From assembly GCA_024236175.1 (NCBI GenBank), contig JACKKY010000001.1:1426001-1490000 (forward strand): a stretch of 64,000 bases of DNA. Reading direction: 5' to 3'. The notes below the pieces were generated by a model. That model was not told the origin of the DNA. It ran no database searches and saw nothing but the letters and a program-made list of their open reading frames with translations. Shown piece after piece: positions 52,901 to 59,992 of this stretch. Source of the DNA: Novosphingobium sp. (lineage in GTDB: Bacteria; Pseudomonadota; Alphaproteobacteria; Sphingomonadales; Sphingomonadaceae). Each line of letters opens with the position of its first letter. Positions within the stretch are counted from its first letter, which is position 1. The translations under genes were made by a program, and so were the position numbers.

Positions 52901-54614
52901 CCGGTCGAGCTGGGACGATTACGACAAGGCGCTGATCTCGAAAGGCGGCGGCGTCTTTCCGCGCAGCCTCAAGCAGATACCGCTCAGCCCCGAAATCCGC
53001 GCATTGCTGGGGACCGACGCCAAATCCTGCGATCCCGACACGCTGATTTCGCTGATCCTGAAGAGCCCGGTCGATCTTATCTGGTTCGGAGGCATCGGAA
53101 CCTATGTGAAGGCCTCGGGCGAGAACAACATCGACGTCGGCGATCCGACCAACGACGCGTTGCGCGTGAGCGCCTCGGACGTCAGGGCGAAGGCGATCGG
53201 AGAAGGCGCCAATCTGGGCATCACGCAGGCCGGCCGTATCGAGTTTGCCTTGAGGGGCGGCCGCATCAACACCGACTTCATCGACAATTCGGCCGGCGTC
53301 GATTGCTCCGATAACGAGGTGAACATCAAGATCGCGCTGGCGGGGGCGAGGCGATCGGGCCGGATTTCGGAAAAATCCCGCGTGAAGCTGCTCGAGGAGA
53401 TGACTGGGGAGGTGTCTGCAATTGTCCTTGAAGACAACCGGCTGCAGGCGCTGGCGCTCTCGATTGCCGAATCCGGCGGTCGGCGCGCGTTGCCTTCCTA
53501 TATCCGGCTGATCGAGACGCTGGAGCAAAGCGGGCAGCTTGATCGCAAGACCGAAGGTCTCGCTGGCAACGAGGCGCTCTCCCGTCGCGAAACGGACGGC
53601 CAGGCGCTTGTCAGGCCCGAGCTCGCCGTGATTCTTTCCACGGCCAAGCTGTCATATCAGGCGGCGCTTGAGCAGTCGGACCTGCCGCAGGATCCGCTGT
53701 TCGACGAGGTGCTGGTCAATTCCTTCCCGGAGGCGATGCACAAGAAGTATCGTCGCGAGCTGCTGTCGCACCGCTTGCGGTGCGAAATCATCGCCACGGA
53801 GATCGCCAACCGGCTGGTCAACCGGATGGGGCTGCTCCATCCGTTCGAGCTTGTCGAGGAAGAGGGCGCGGGCGCGGCGCAGCTCGCCACCGCATTCGTG
53901 GCTGCGGAGCACCTGTTCGGCATGCCGGCCATCTGGATGTCCATAGAACGGGCGAAGATGCCGGAAGCGGCGCGCATCCTGCTTTTTGACCGCGCCGCGG
54001 GCGCATTGCGCCTGCATATCGCCGATCTGCTGCGCGCGGGCGCGGGGCCGGTTTCGCCATCTCGGCTGGTCGGGGACCTTGAAGAAGGCGTGCGTGAGCT
54101 TTCCGGCGTGGCGGGTGAGCTGCTCGGCGGCGAGGGCCGCGCCCAGTCGCAACGACTGCTCTCCGAACTTGTGGACGCCGGCGCACCAAGGGCCCAGGCG
54201 GCCATGGTGGCCAAGCTCTTCGATCTCGACGGTGCCGTGGGCATAGCAAGGCTCTCCCGTGACCGGCGGATTCCGGCGGAAGTCCTCGCGGGAGCGTTCG
54301 TGGATATCGGTGTCCGGCTGGGTCTCGACTGGGCTCAGGGAACGGCGGCGCGGATGAACCCGGCCGATCCCTGGGAGCGCTTGCTCGTCGGCGGCCTCGC
54401 CCGCGATTTCCAGCAGATGCGGCTCGATTTCCTGCACCGTGCCGCACGGCGGGCCGGCGATCCGAAGGCGGCTGTTGAGCGCTGGGCGGAGAGGCAAGCG
54501 CCGGCGATCTCGCAGTTTCGCGGGTCGATCGCGCGCGCCCAGAGCGAAGCGTCGGTTTCGCCGGCCATTCTTGCCCAGCTTGCCAGTCAGGCGCGGAGCC
54601 TTCTCGCCCGTTGA
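49914..54614 (+). CDS. gdh: NAD-specific glutamate dehydrogenase, 180-kDa class
   Basis: A 1566-residue enzyme converting glutamate to 2-oxoglutarate and ammonia with NAD. This large class (GdhB/GDH180) has ACT-like N-terminal regulatory domains (about 1-700) and a C-terminal catalytic core. Core residues are visible in GPVARGGLRWSDRRDDYRTE (near 763), LMKAQYVKNAVIVPTGAKGGF, the dinucleotide-binding GCGDMSGDVFGNGML and GEGANLGITQAGRIEF. Length is typical for alphaproteobacteria (about 1600). It probably serves glutamate catabolism. Gene is monocistronic by spacing; a 99-bp gap precedes the FAD reductase gene. Confidence 0.96.
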   Translation: MPSKKASQTDKQLVAAMAKHIEESQLSGHDRFSLVDLRDSASFLLQAARRRERGEAIVVVESVTGGDKRLTRIAVVNDDMPFLVDSVAATVSAHGLTIDQLAHPVAVARRDAAGILAALPDESAEGDLRESLIYIEAERADARTRVRLRAALENTLEDVRAAVTDWPMLQKAMVADAVRLEASQSGQEEGAELLRWLNGGMLTQLGHVVRRRSGRQTGGIGICRNSTRSPLSPASYDRTFEWFERADRPAPLIVKSNKLSLVHRRVPLDLFIVPVFEDGRVEALSIHAGVWTSAAMSAPPNEVPHMRAQLARIMDRLAFDPLGHDGKALVHALTALPHDLAIGFDDNELERAALIAMSLVDRPRSHLLLVQSPLARHLFAFVWLPRDALSTTLRLEIQAMLEQAADAPVLDWSLQMDGNLVLVRFVLDIRDGRDSTDEAGLQNRLTAIVRGWPEAVEAELAAREESVRAPALAARFAEAFPLSYRTASGASEAAIDIQRLRALPSENPNGVPPRAARLHGAGASPTDELRLKLYQRKGLLELSDAVPMLENFGFRALGEVPTLLDEGNLGAIHDFQLELPSGQDAGALLDRADELDAAISGVVNGLAEDDPFNRLIIANGLAVREANWLRAWYRYLRQAGLPYGIGTAVAALQNAPKVTRGVVDLFIAKHDPDFPDDRAEAEAQAARTIAEGLTEVAAINDDRLLRQYHALVLAILRTNAFAPAVAGSTEIALAFKIESAAVPGLRKPVPWREMFVYSRRVEGIHLRAGPVARGGLRWSDRRDDYRTEVLGLMKAQYVKNAVIVPTGAKGGFYPKLLPDRSSDREGWAAEGRESYRVFIRSLLSLTDNIVDDKVVHPEQMVICDGDDPYFVVAADKGTATFSDTANAIAEQHGFWLGDAFASGGTNGYDHKAMGITARGAWISVQRHFLEMGIDVQRESVRVAGCGDMSGDVFGNGMLLSKAIELVAAFDHRHIFLDPKPDPAKSWAERKRLFRMPRSSWDDYDKALISKGGGVFPRSLKQIPLSPEIRALLGTDAKSCDPDTLISLILKSPVDLIWFGGIGTYVKASGENNIDVGDPTNDALRVSASDVRAKAIGEGANLGITQAGRIEFALRGGRINTDFIDNSAGVDCSDNEVNIKIALAGARRSGRISEKSRVKLLEEMTGEVSAIVLEDNRLQALALSIAESGGRRALPSYIRLIETLEQSGQLDRKTEGLAGNEALSRRETDGQALVRPELAVILSTAKLSYQAALEQSDLPQDPLFDEVLVNSFPEAMHKKYRRELLSHRLRCEIIATEIANRLVNRMGLLHPFELVEEEGAGAAQLATAFVAAEHLFGMPAIWMSIERAKMPEAARILLFDRAAGALRLHIADLLRAGAGPVSPSRLVGDLEEGVRELSGVAGELLGGEGRAQSQRLLSELVDAGAPRAQAAMVAKLFDLDGAVGIARLSRDRRIPAEVLAGAFVDIGVRLGLDWAQGTAARMNPADPWERLLVGGLARDFQQMRLDFLHRAARRAGDPKAAVERWAERQAPAISQFRGSIARAQSEASVSPAILAQLASQARSLLAR

Positions 54615-54713
54615 GGCATGGCCCCGGGCGGACCTGCAATTGCGGAATATCAAGGAGCCGGCATTTCCTGGCCGGCATTGACCTTGTGACAAAATTCGCC
54701 AAACGGACAGGAT

Positions 54714-55937
54714 ATGAAACAAGCTGACGTAGTCATCGTGGGAGCAGGGCACGGCGGGGCGCAATGCGCCATCGCTCTTCGCCAGAACGGATTTGAAGGC
54801 ACCGTGGCCATGATCGGGCGCGAGCCGGAGCCGCCGTACGAGCGGCCGCCCCTGTCCAAGGAATATTTCGCCCGCGAAAAGTCTTTCGACCGGCTCTACA
54901 TCCGCCCCCCCGAATTCTGGGAGGAAAAGGGCGTCGAAATCACGCTGAACGTGGAAGTGACGGAAGTCGATCCGTCGGCCAGGCAGCTTACCCTGTCCGA
55001 TGGCTCTTCCCTCGAATATGGCGCGCTGGTCTGGGCCACGGGCGGCGATCCGCGCCGGCTGGCCTGCCCCGGCGCCGATCTGGCCGGGATCCATTTCGTG
55101 CGCACCAGGGCCGATTGCGACCAGCTGATGGGCGAGATCGACGGCGGAGTGCGGAACATCGCCGTGATCGGTGGCGGCTACATCGGGCTTGAAGCCGCGG
55201 CGGTTCTGACGAAGCTAGACTGCAAGGTGACTCTTCTGGAAGCCCTGCCGCGGGTGCTGGCGCGCGTAGCCGGGGAAGAGCTGTCGTCGTTCTACGAAGC
55301 CGAACACCGCGCCCATGGCGTCGACCTGCGCACGGGCGTGACGGTCGAGGGATTCGAGGGCGAAGGCAGGATCACCGGCGTAAAGCTGGGTGACGGCACG
55401 GTTCTTCCCGCAGATGCGATCATCGTCGGCATCGGCATCGTGCCGGCCGTCGGGCCGTTGATCGCCGCAGGTGCGGCCGGCGGCAACGGCGTCGACGTCG
55501 ATGAGTATTGCCGCACTTCGCTGCCCGACATCTACGCCATCGGCGACTGTGCTGCCTTTGCGTGCGATTACGCCGGCGGAGAGGTGATGCGCGTGGAATC
55601 GGTCCAGAACGCCAATGACATGGCGACCTGCGTCGCGAAGGCGATCTGCGGCGATGCCAAGCCCTATCATGCGTTCCCCTGGTTCTGGTCGAACCAGTAT
55701 GACCTGCGCCTCCAGACGGCCGGCATTTCGGCAGGCTACGACGCCACGGTAGTGCGCGGCAATCCAGAGGACCGGTCCTTTTCCGTCGTCTATCTCAAGG
55801 AAGGGAAAGTCGTCGCGCTCGACTGCGTCAACATGGTCAAGGACTATGTCCAGGGCCGCAAGCTCGTCGAGGCGGGCGCCAGCCCCGATCCGGATCGGCT
55901 GGCGGATGCATCGGTGCCGCTCAAGGAGCTGCTCTAA
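54714..55937 (+). CDS. FAD-dependent ferredoxin/rhodocoxin reductase-type oxidoreductase
   Basis: A 407-residue pyridine nucleotide-disulphide oxidoreductase fold protein of the ferredoxin/putidaredoxin reductase group. FAD motif VVIVGAGHGGAQCA at the N-terminus; PLSKEYF near 50; NAD-binding IAVIGGGYIGLEAAAVL near 145; and DIYAIGDCAAF near 280. The C-terminal domain is the reductase interface. Family partners are [2Fe-2S] ferredoxins serving P450s or dioxygenases; none lies nearby. Its last 17 bases overlap the convergent queG gene. Confidence 0.9.
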   Translation: MKQADVVIVGAGHGGAQCAIALRQNGFEGTVAMIGREPEPPYERPPLSKEYFAREKSFDRLYIRPPEFWEEKGVEITLNVEVTEVDPSARQLTLSDGSSLEYGALVWATGGDPRRLACPGADLAGIHFVRTRADCDQLMGEIDGGVRNIAVIGGGYIGLEAAAVLTKLDCKVTLLEALPRVLARVAGEELSSFYEAEHRAHGVDLRTGVTVEGFEGEGRITGVKLGDGTVLPADAIIVGIGIVPAVGPLIAAGAAGGNGVDVDEYCRTSLPDIYAIGDCAAFACDYAGGEVMRVESVQNANDMATCVAKAICGDAKPYHAFPWFWSNQYDLRLQTAGISAGYDATVVRGNPEDRSFSVVYLKEGKVVALDCVNMVKDYVQGRKLVEAGASPDPDRLADASVPLKELL

Positions 55938-56997
55938 GCTCCCTTGCCGCCCACTCTGCCGCTTCCGCCACCACCGGGTCCGGATCGCCTGCAAGCGCGT
56001 CGACCTGTTCGATCAGCGAAACATCACCGCTGTTGCCGGCGGCGATCAGGCAATTGCGGATGAAGCGGTTCCTGCCGATGCGCTTGATCGGTGAGCCTGC
56101 CAGCATGCGCCGGAACCCGGCATCGTCCAGTGCCAGCAGATCGGCCAGCCGCGGCGCGGAAAGCTCCGCGCGGGGCAGGAAAGCGCGATTGGCATGGGCC
56201 GCCTGCGCGAACTTGTTCCACGGGCAGACGGCCAGGCAATCGTCGCAGCCATAGATGCGGTTGCCGATGGCCTTGCGGAACCGGGCGGGGATCGGGCCCT
56301 TGTGCTCTATCGTGAGGTAGCTGATGCAGCGCCTGGCATCGAGCCGGTAGGGCGCGGGGAAGGCGTCGGTCGGGCAGGCGTCCTGGCAGGCACGGCAAGT
56401 GCCGCAGCGATCCTTGCCCGGCTTGTCGGGCGCCAGTTCCAGGGTGGTGTAGATTTCGCCGAGGAAAAGCCATGATCCGTGCTCGCGGCTGACGAGGTTG
56501 GTGTGCTTGCCCTGCCAGCCCAGTCCCGCCGCCGTTCCGAGCGGCTTCTCCATCACGGGCGCGGTGTCCACGAAGACTTTCACCCCGACTTCGCCAAGCC
56601 CGCGCCTTTCGGTCTCGGCGATCAGCCAGCGCGCCAGGGCCTTGAGCCGTTTCTTCAAGATGTCGTGGTAGTCACCACCTTGCGCATAGACCGAGACGCG
56701 GGCCAGTTCGGGCCGGTCTTCCAGCGCGAGCGGATCCGCTGCCGGCGCATAGCTCATGCCCAGTGCGATCACGCTGTTCGCTTCGGGCCACAGCGAGCGC
56801 GGCGAGCCGCGTTGCTGCGCGCGCACCTGCATCCATTCCATCGAGCCATGCATGCCCTGGGCGAGCCAATCGTCCAGATGTGCGGCGAGGCCCGGGTCTT
56901 CCGCCGCCGAGGCAATGCCGACGGCAACGAAGCCGAGTTGTCTTGCCTCGGCCAGGAGGCCTTCGCGAAGGCCAATCGTTGCTTCATCGTTAACCAA
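55921..56997 (-). CDS. queG: Epoxyqueuosine reductase
   Basis: A 358-residue cobalamin and iron-sulfur enzyme that converts epoxyqueuosine to queuosine in tRNA. Two 4Fe-4S sites are visible: CGTCRACQDACPTDAF and CDDCLAVCPWNKFAQ. The catalytic aspartate is in VFVDTAPVMEKPLG, and WQGKHTNLVS helps mark the family. A C-terminal HEAT-like segment (AGNSGDVSLIEQVDAL) follows. The only nearby start is TTG at 56997, with a GGAG 11 bp upstream. Convergent overlap of 17 bp with the FAD reductase gene. Confidence 0.93.
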   Translation of the reverse strand: MVNDEATIGLREGLLAEARQLGFVAVGIASAAEDPGLAAHLDDWLAQGMHGSMEWMQVRAQQRGSPRSLWPEANSVIALGMSYAPAADPLALEDRPELARVSVYAQGGDYHDILKKRLKALARWLIAETERRGLGEVGVKVFVDTAPVMEKPLGTAAGLGWQGKHTNLVSREHGSWLFLGEIYTTLELAPDKPGKDRCGTCRACQDACPTDAFPAPYRLDARRCISYLTIEHKGPIPARFRKAIGNRIYGCDDCLAVCPWNKFAQAAHANRAFLPRAELSAPRLADLLALDDAGFRRMLAGSPIKRIGRNRFIRNCLIAAGNSGDVSLIEQVDALAGDPDPVVAEAAEWAARELRAAP

Positions 56998-57038
56998 ACT
57001 TGCACAGGCTCCTATTCACGCCCGAAGGTTAATGGCCC

Positions 57039-58040
57039 ATGGTGATGAAGATGGACCTAGGAAATTGGAGCGCGGCGGGCAACGCGGCTGAAGCGGGCGA
57101 CAAGCCGCTGGCCATCGAGGCGCGCGGACTGATCAAGCGTTTCGACGGATTCACGGCGGTCGACGGCATAGACCTTACTGTCGAGGAAGGCGCGATCTAC
57201 GGGATTCTCGGCCCGAACGGCGCGGGGAAGACCACGACCCTGCGGATGCTGCTGGGCATCATAGACCCCGACAAGGGCGTGCGCCGCGTGCTTGGGCACG
57301 ACAGCCCGCATGAGGTTGCCCATGCCATCGGCTATCTGCCGGAGGAACGGGGCCTCTATCCGGCCATGAGGGCCTATGAAGCGATTGCCTTCGTCGGCGC
57401 CTTGCGCGGCCTGCCGCTTGCCGAGGGGCGCCGGCGCGCTCGCCTGCTGCTGGAAGAGCACGGGCTCGGTTTCGCTGCCGATCGCCAGATCCGCCAGCTT
57501 TCCAAGGGAATGGCGCAGCAGGTCCAGATTCTCGGCACGCTTGTTCACAAGCCCCGGCTGGTTGTGTTCGACGAGCCCTTCTCGGGCCTCGATGCTCTCA
57601 ACCAGGGCCGGCTGGAGCGCATGATGCGCTCGCTTGCGGAAGCGGGCACGACCGTCATTTTCTCGACCCATGTCATCGCCCATGCCGAAAGGCTTTGCGA
57701 CGAGGTGGCGATCATCGCCGGCGGCAAGGTTCCCTTCGCCGGTCCCGTCGATGTCGCGCGCGACCGGATTCGCCCGCAAGTGCGGCTCGAAACCCGGATG
57801 CAGGACGGCGAGTGGCGTCGCGCCCTGCCGGCCGATGCGAGGAGGGAAGGCAATTTCTGGTACTTCTCGCTGCCCGAGAGCGGTGTCGAGCCACTGCTTC
57901 GCGCACTGATCGAGGGGGAAGCCGGCATCCTCTCGCTGTCGATCGAACGTGCCGGCCTGCATGACGCATTCGTCGCCATCGCCGGCGAAGCCGCCGCCAA
58001 GGCGCTTGAGGAAGATACGCCCGAGGAGGAACGGCAATGA
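57039..58040 (+). CDS. ABC transporter ATP-binding protein (NatA-like exporter)
   Basis: A 333-residue ATPase. Walker A is LGPNGAGKTTTLRML near residue 66, the signature motif is LSKGMAQQVQ (NatA-like variant of LSGGQ), and Walker B is LVVFDEPFSGLDALNQ. A C-terminal extension of about 100 residues, as in Na+/antibiotic-type exporters, follows the NBD. The permease gene overlaps its stop by four bases. Several ATG codons near 57039 make the start uncertain by a few residues. Substrate unknown. Confidence 0.92.
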   Translation: MVMKMDLGNWSAAGNAAEAGDKPLAIEARGLIKRFDGFTAVDGIDLTVEEGAIYGILGPNGAGKTTTLRMLLGIIDPDKGVRRVLGHDSPHEVAHAIGYLPEERGLYPAMRAYEAIAFVGALRGLPLAEGRRRARLLLEEHGLGFAADRQIRQLSKGMAQQVQILGTLVHKPRLVVFDEPFSGLDALNQGRLERMMRSLAEAGTTVIFSTHVIAHAERLCDEVAIIAGGKVPFAGPVDVARDRIRPQVRLETRMQDGEWRRALPADARREGNFWYFSLPESGVEPLLRALIEGEAGILSLSIERAGLHDAFVAIAGEAAAKALEEDTPEEERQ

Positions 58041-59284
58041 CCGGCAAGAATTCGAACGGTCGCCTGTCCACCCTGGCAGCCGCGCTGGTCGTCGCCCGGC
58101 GGGATTTCACGGCGATCCTGTTCAGCAGAAGCTTCTTCTTCTTCCTGCTTGGCCCGCTTTTCCCCGTGATCGTCGGCATCATGGCCGGCGGCATCGGCCA
58201 GCGGGCCCAGGAAAGCTCCGAACGCCCCGAACTGGGCGTCGCCATGCAGGCAGCCGACGTCGACGCGATGCTGGCGGCGCGCGACACGCTCGAACCGAGA
58301 CTGGGCCATATCCTGCCGGAGCTGGTGGTCATCAAGAGGCTTTCGCCGGGTGAAAGTTTCGATCCGCACAAGGCGCTCGCTGAAAGGCGCCACCAGGTCG
58401 CCGCGGTTCTCAGCGGCAACCTGCAGACACCTATCCTGTCCGGTTCCGTGGGGCGCATTTCCGACTGGCAGGGGCCCGTGTCCATGCTTGCCGCGCAGGC
58501 GCAGGGCAACGCGCCGAGGGACTATCCGCAAGTCACCCTTTCCGCATCGGCGGTAAGCAAGGCGAGAGATCGCAGGGGCCAGTTCATGACTGCCCAGGCC
58601 GGGCAGACCCTCCTGTTCCTGCTGACGATGTTGCTGGCCGGCATGGTCCTGTCCAATCTTGTCGAGGAAAAGGCGAACAAGATCATCGAGGTCCTCGCGG
58701 CGGCGATACCGATGGACGCGGTCTTCCTCGGCAAGCTCTTCGCGATGCTTGCGGTCTCGCTTGTGGGCGTCGGCGTCTGGGGGCTGGCCGGAGGCGCAAT
58801 TGCCCTGGCCGTGGGCCACGCGCTGCCCGAGCTGACGACGCCGGCGGTGGGCTGGCCGCTTTTCCTCGGCATGGGCGTGATCTACTTCTCGATGGGCTAT
58901 CTGCTGCTGGGCTCCGTCTTCCTGGCGATCGGCTCGATGGCGACGACTGTGCGCGAAGTGCAAACCCTGTCGATGCCGGTCACCATGATGCAGCTGATGG
59001 TCTTCTTCCTTGCCAGCTACGCGATGACCCAGCCCGGAAGTCCGGTGGAACTTTTTGCCGTCAGCTTCCCGTTCAGCTCGCCCTTCGCCATGCTCGCGCG
59101 CGCCGCGCAGGACACTGCGCTGTGGCCGCATCTTGCCGCGATTGCATGGCAGGTGCTGTGCGTCGTCATCTTCGTGCGCATCGGCGCGAAGCTGTTCCGC
59201 ACAAGGGTGATGAAATCCGGTTCGGCCGGGAACCCACGGTCCAGGAAAGGCTTCTTCTCCCGGCTGAAACCGGCGCGGGCCTGA
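58037..59284 (+). CDS. ABC transporter permease (NatB-like, ABC-2 family)
   Basis: A 415-residue inner-membrane protein of the ABC-2 permease type (NatB/YhaP-like). A first hydrophobic helix near 30-52 (FFFFLLGPLFPVIVGIMAGG) is followed by a long periplasmic loop (about 55-190), then five or six helices from 190 onward; NLVEEKANKIIEVLAAAIPMDA is the family hallmark. Together with the upstream ATPase it forms a half-exporter; the substrate (Na+, drug or lipid) is not predictable. It overlaps the ATPase gene by ATGA. Confidence 0.9.
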   Translation: MTGKNSNGRLSTLAAALVVARRDFTAILFSRSFFFFLLGPLFPVIVGIMAGGIGQRAQESSERPELGVAMQAADVDAMLAARDTLEPRLGHILPELVVIKRLSPGESFDPHKALAERRHQVAAVLSGNLQTPILSGSVGRISDWQGPVSMLAAQAQGNAPRDYPQVTLSASAVSKARDRRGQFMTAQAGQTLLFLLTMLLAGMVLSNLVEEKANKIIEVLAAAIPMDAVFLGKLFAMLAVSLVGVGVWGLAGGAIALAVGHALPELTTPAVGWPLFLGMGVIYFSMGYLLLGSVFLAIGSMATTVREVQTLSMPVTMMQLMVFFLASYAMTQPGSPVELFAVSFPFSSPFAMLARAAQDTALWPHLAAIAWQVLCVVIFVRIGAKLFRTRVMKSGSAGNPRSRKGFFSRLKPARA

Positions 59285-59356
59285 GCCTACATTGACTTCG
59301 TGCCGGAAAGCATGATCATTGCAGGCGAGGGGGGCATCCGATGAAGGAGTTCGCAG

Positions 59357-59851
59357 ATGCCCGAAACATGCCTGCCGCGTCGCCGGCTGCTTGCATGGCT
59401 AGGAGCTTCCGCCGCAATGCCGGTGATGGCCGCCTGTGGGGGGCGTGCCGCTGAAGCCAGGGACTACCCCGTCCATTACAGCGAAGCGGAGTGGCGCAAG
59501 CGCCTTACCGCCAAGCAGTTCCGTATCCTGCGGGAGGAAGGGACAGAGCGGCCCTACACCTCTCCGCTGCTCAAGGAGAAGCGCAAGGGCACTTTCGTGT
59601 GCGCCGCGGATGGAAATCCGCTCTTCTCGTCCAGCACGAAATACGAAAGCGGTACCGGTTGGCCGAGCTTCTGGAAGCCGTTGCCCGGTGCCATCGGCAC
59701 TTCGACGGACTTCAAGCTGGGATATCTGCGGACCGAGGTGCATTGCGCGCGCTGCGGCGGCCATCTCGGCCATGTCTTCAATGACGGTCCGCGTCCCACC
59801 GGCAAGCGATACTGCATGAACGGCGATGCCATGCTGTTCCAGCCCGCCTGA
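59357..59851 (+). CDS. msrB: Exported peptide-methionine (R)-S-oxide reductase MsrB
   Basis: A 164-residue MsrB reducing Met-R-sulfoxide. The N-terminal segment MPETCLPRRRLLAWLGASA...MPVMAACGG has a twin-arginine-like RRRLL and a lipobox-like VMAAC, suggesting export (Tat or lipoprotein). The catalytic domain has GTGWPSFWKP, HCARCGGHLGHVFNDGP and the catalytic cysteine in RYCMNGDAM. The first zinc pair, normally CxxC, reads FVCAADGNPLF, so one zinc cysteine is missing. AAGGAG precedes the ATG at 59357. Confidence 0.9.
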   Translation: MPETCLPRRRLLAWLGASAAMPVMAACGGRAAEARDYPVHYSEAEWRKRLTAKQFRILREEGTERPYTSPLLKEKRKGTFVCAADGNPLFSSSTKYESGTGWPSFWKPLPGAIGTSTDFKLGYLRTEVHCARCGGHLGHVFNDGPRPTGKRYCMNGDAMLFQPA

Positions 59852-59940
59852 CGGCGCAGCGGCATTCGCGGCCGGGGACACATGCCGCCAATCCATGATC
59901 GTCGTCTGCAGGCGCGCTCGCCGCGCATCTGACGCCAAAG

Positions 59941-59968
59941 AAAAAGGGGCCGGATTTCTCCGGCCCCT
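59941..59968. terminator. Rho-independent terminator between msrB and the TonB-OmpA gene
   Basis: Perfect 10-bp stem AGGGGCCGGA / TCCGGCCCCT with a 4-base loop, followed on the minus strand by CTTTTTCTTT. It ends 25 bp after the TonB receptor-OmpA gene; on the plus strand the U-run is weaker. Confidence 0.85.
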
Positions 59969-59992
59969 GATTCTGTTTGCCTTGGTTGAGGC

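Noticed and set aside
51078..53528. 816-residue minus-strand frame opposite the NAD-glutamate dehydrogenase gene
   Set aside because: No recognisable domain or start signal; the dehydrogenase is clearly coding on the plus strand.
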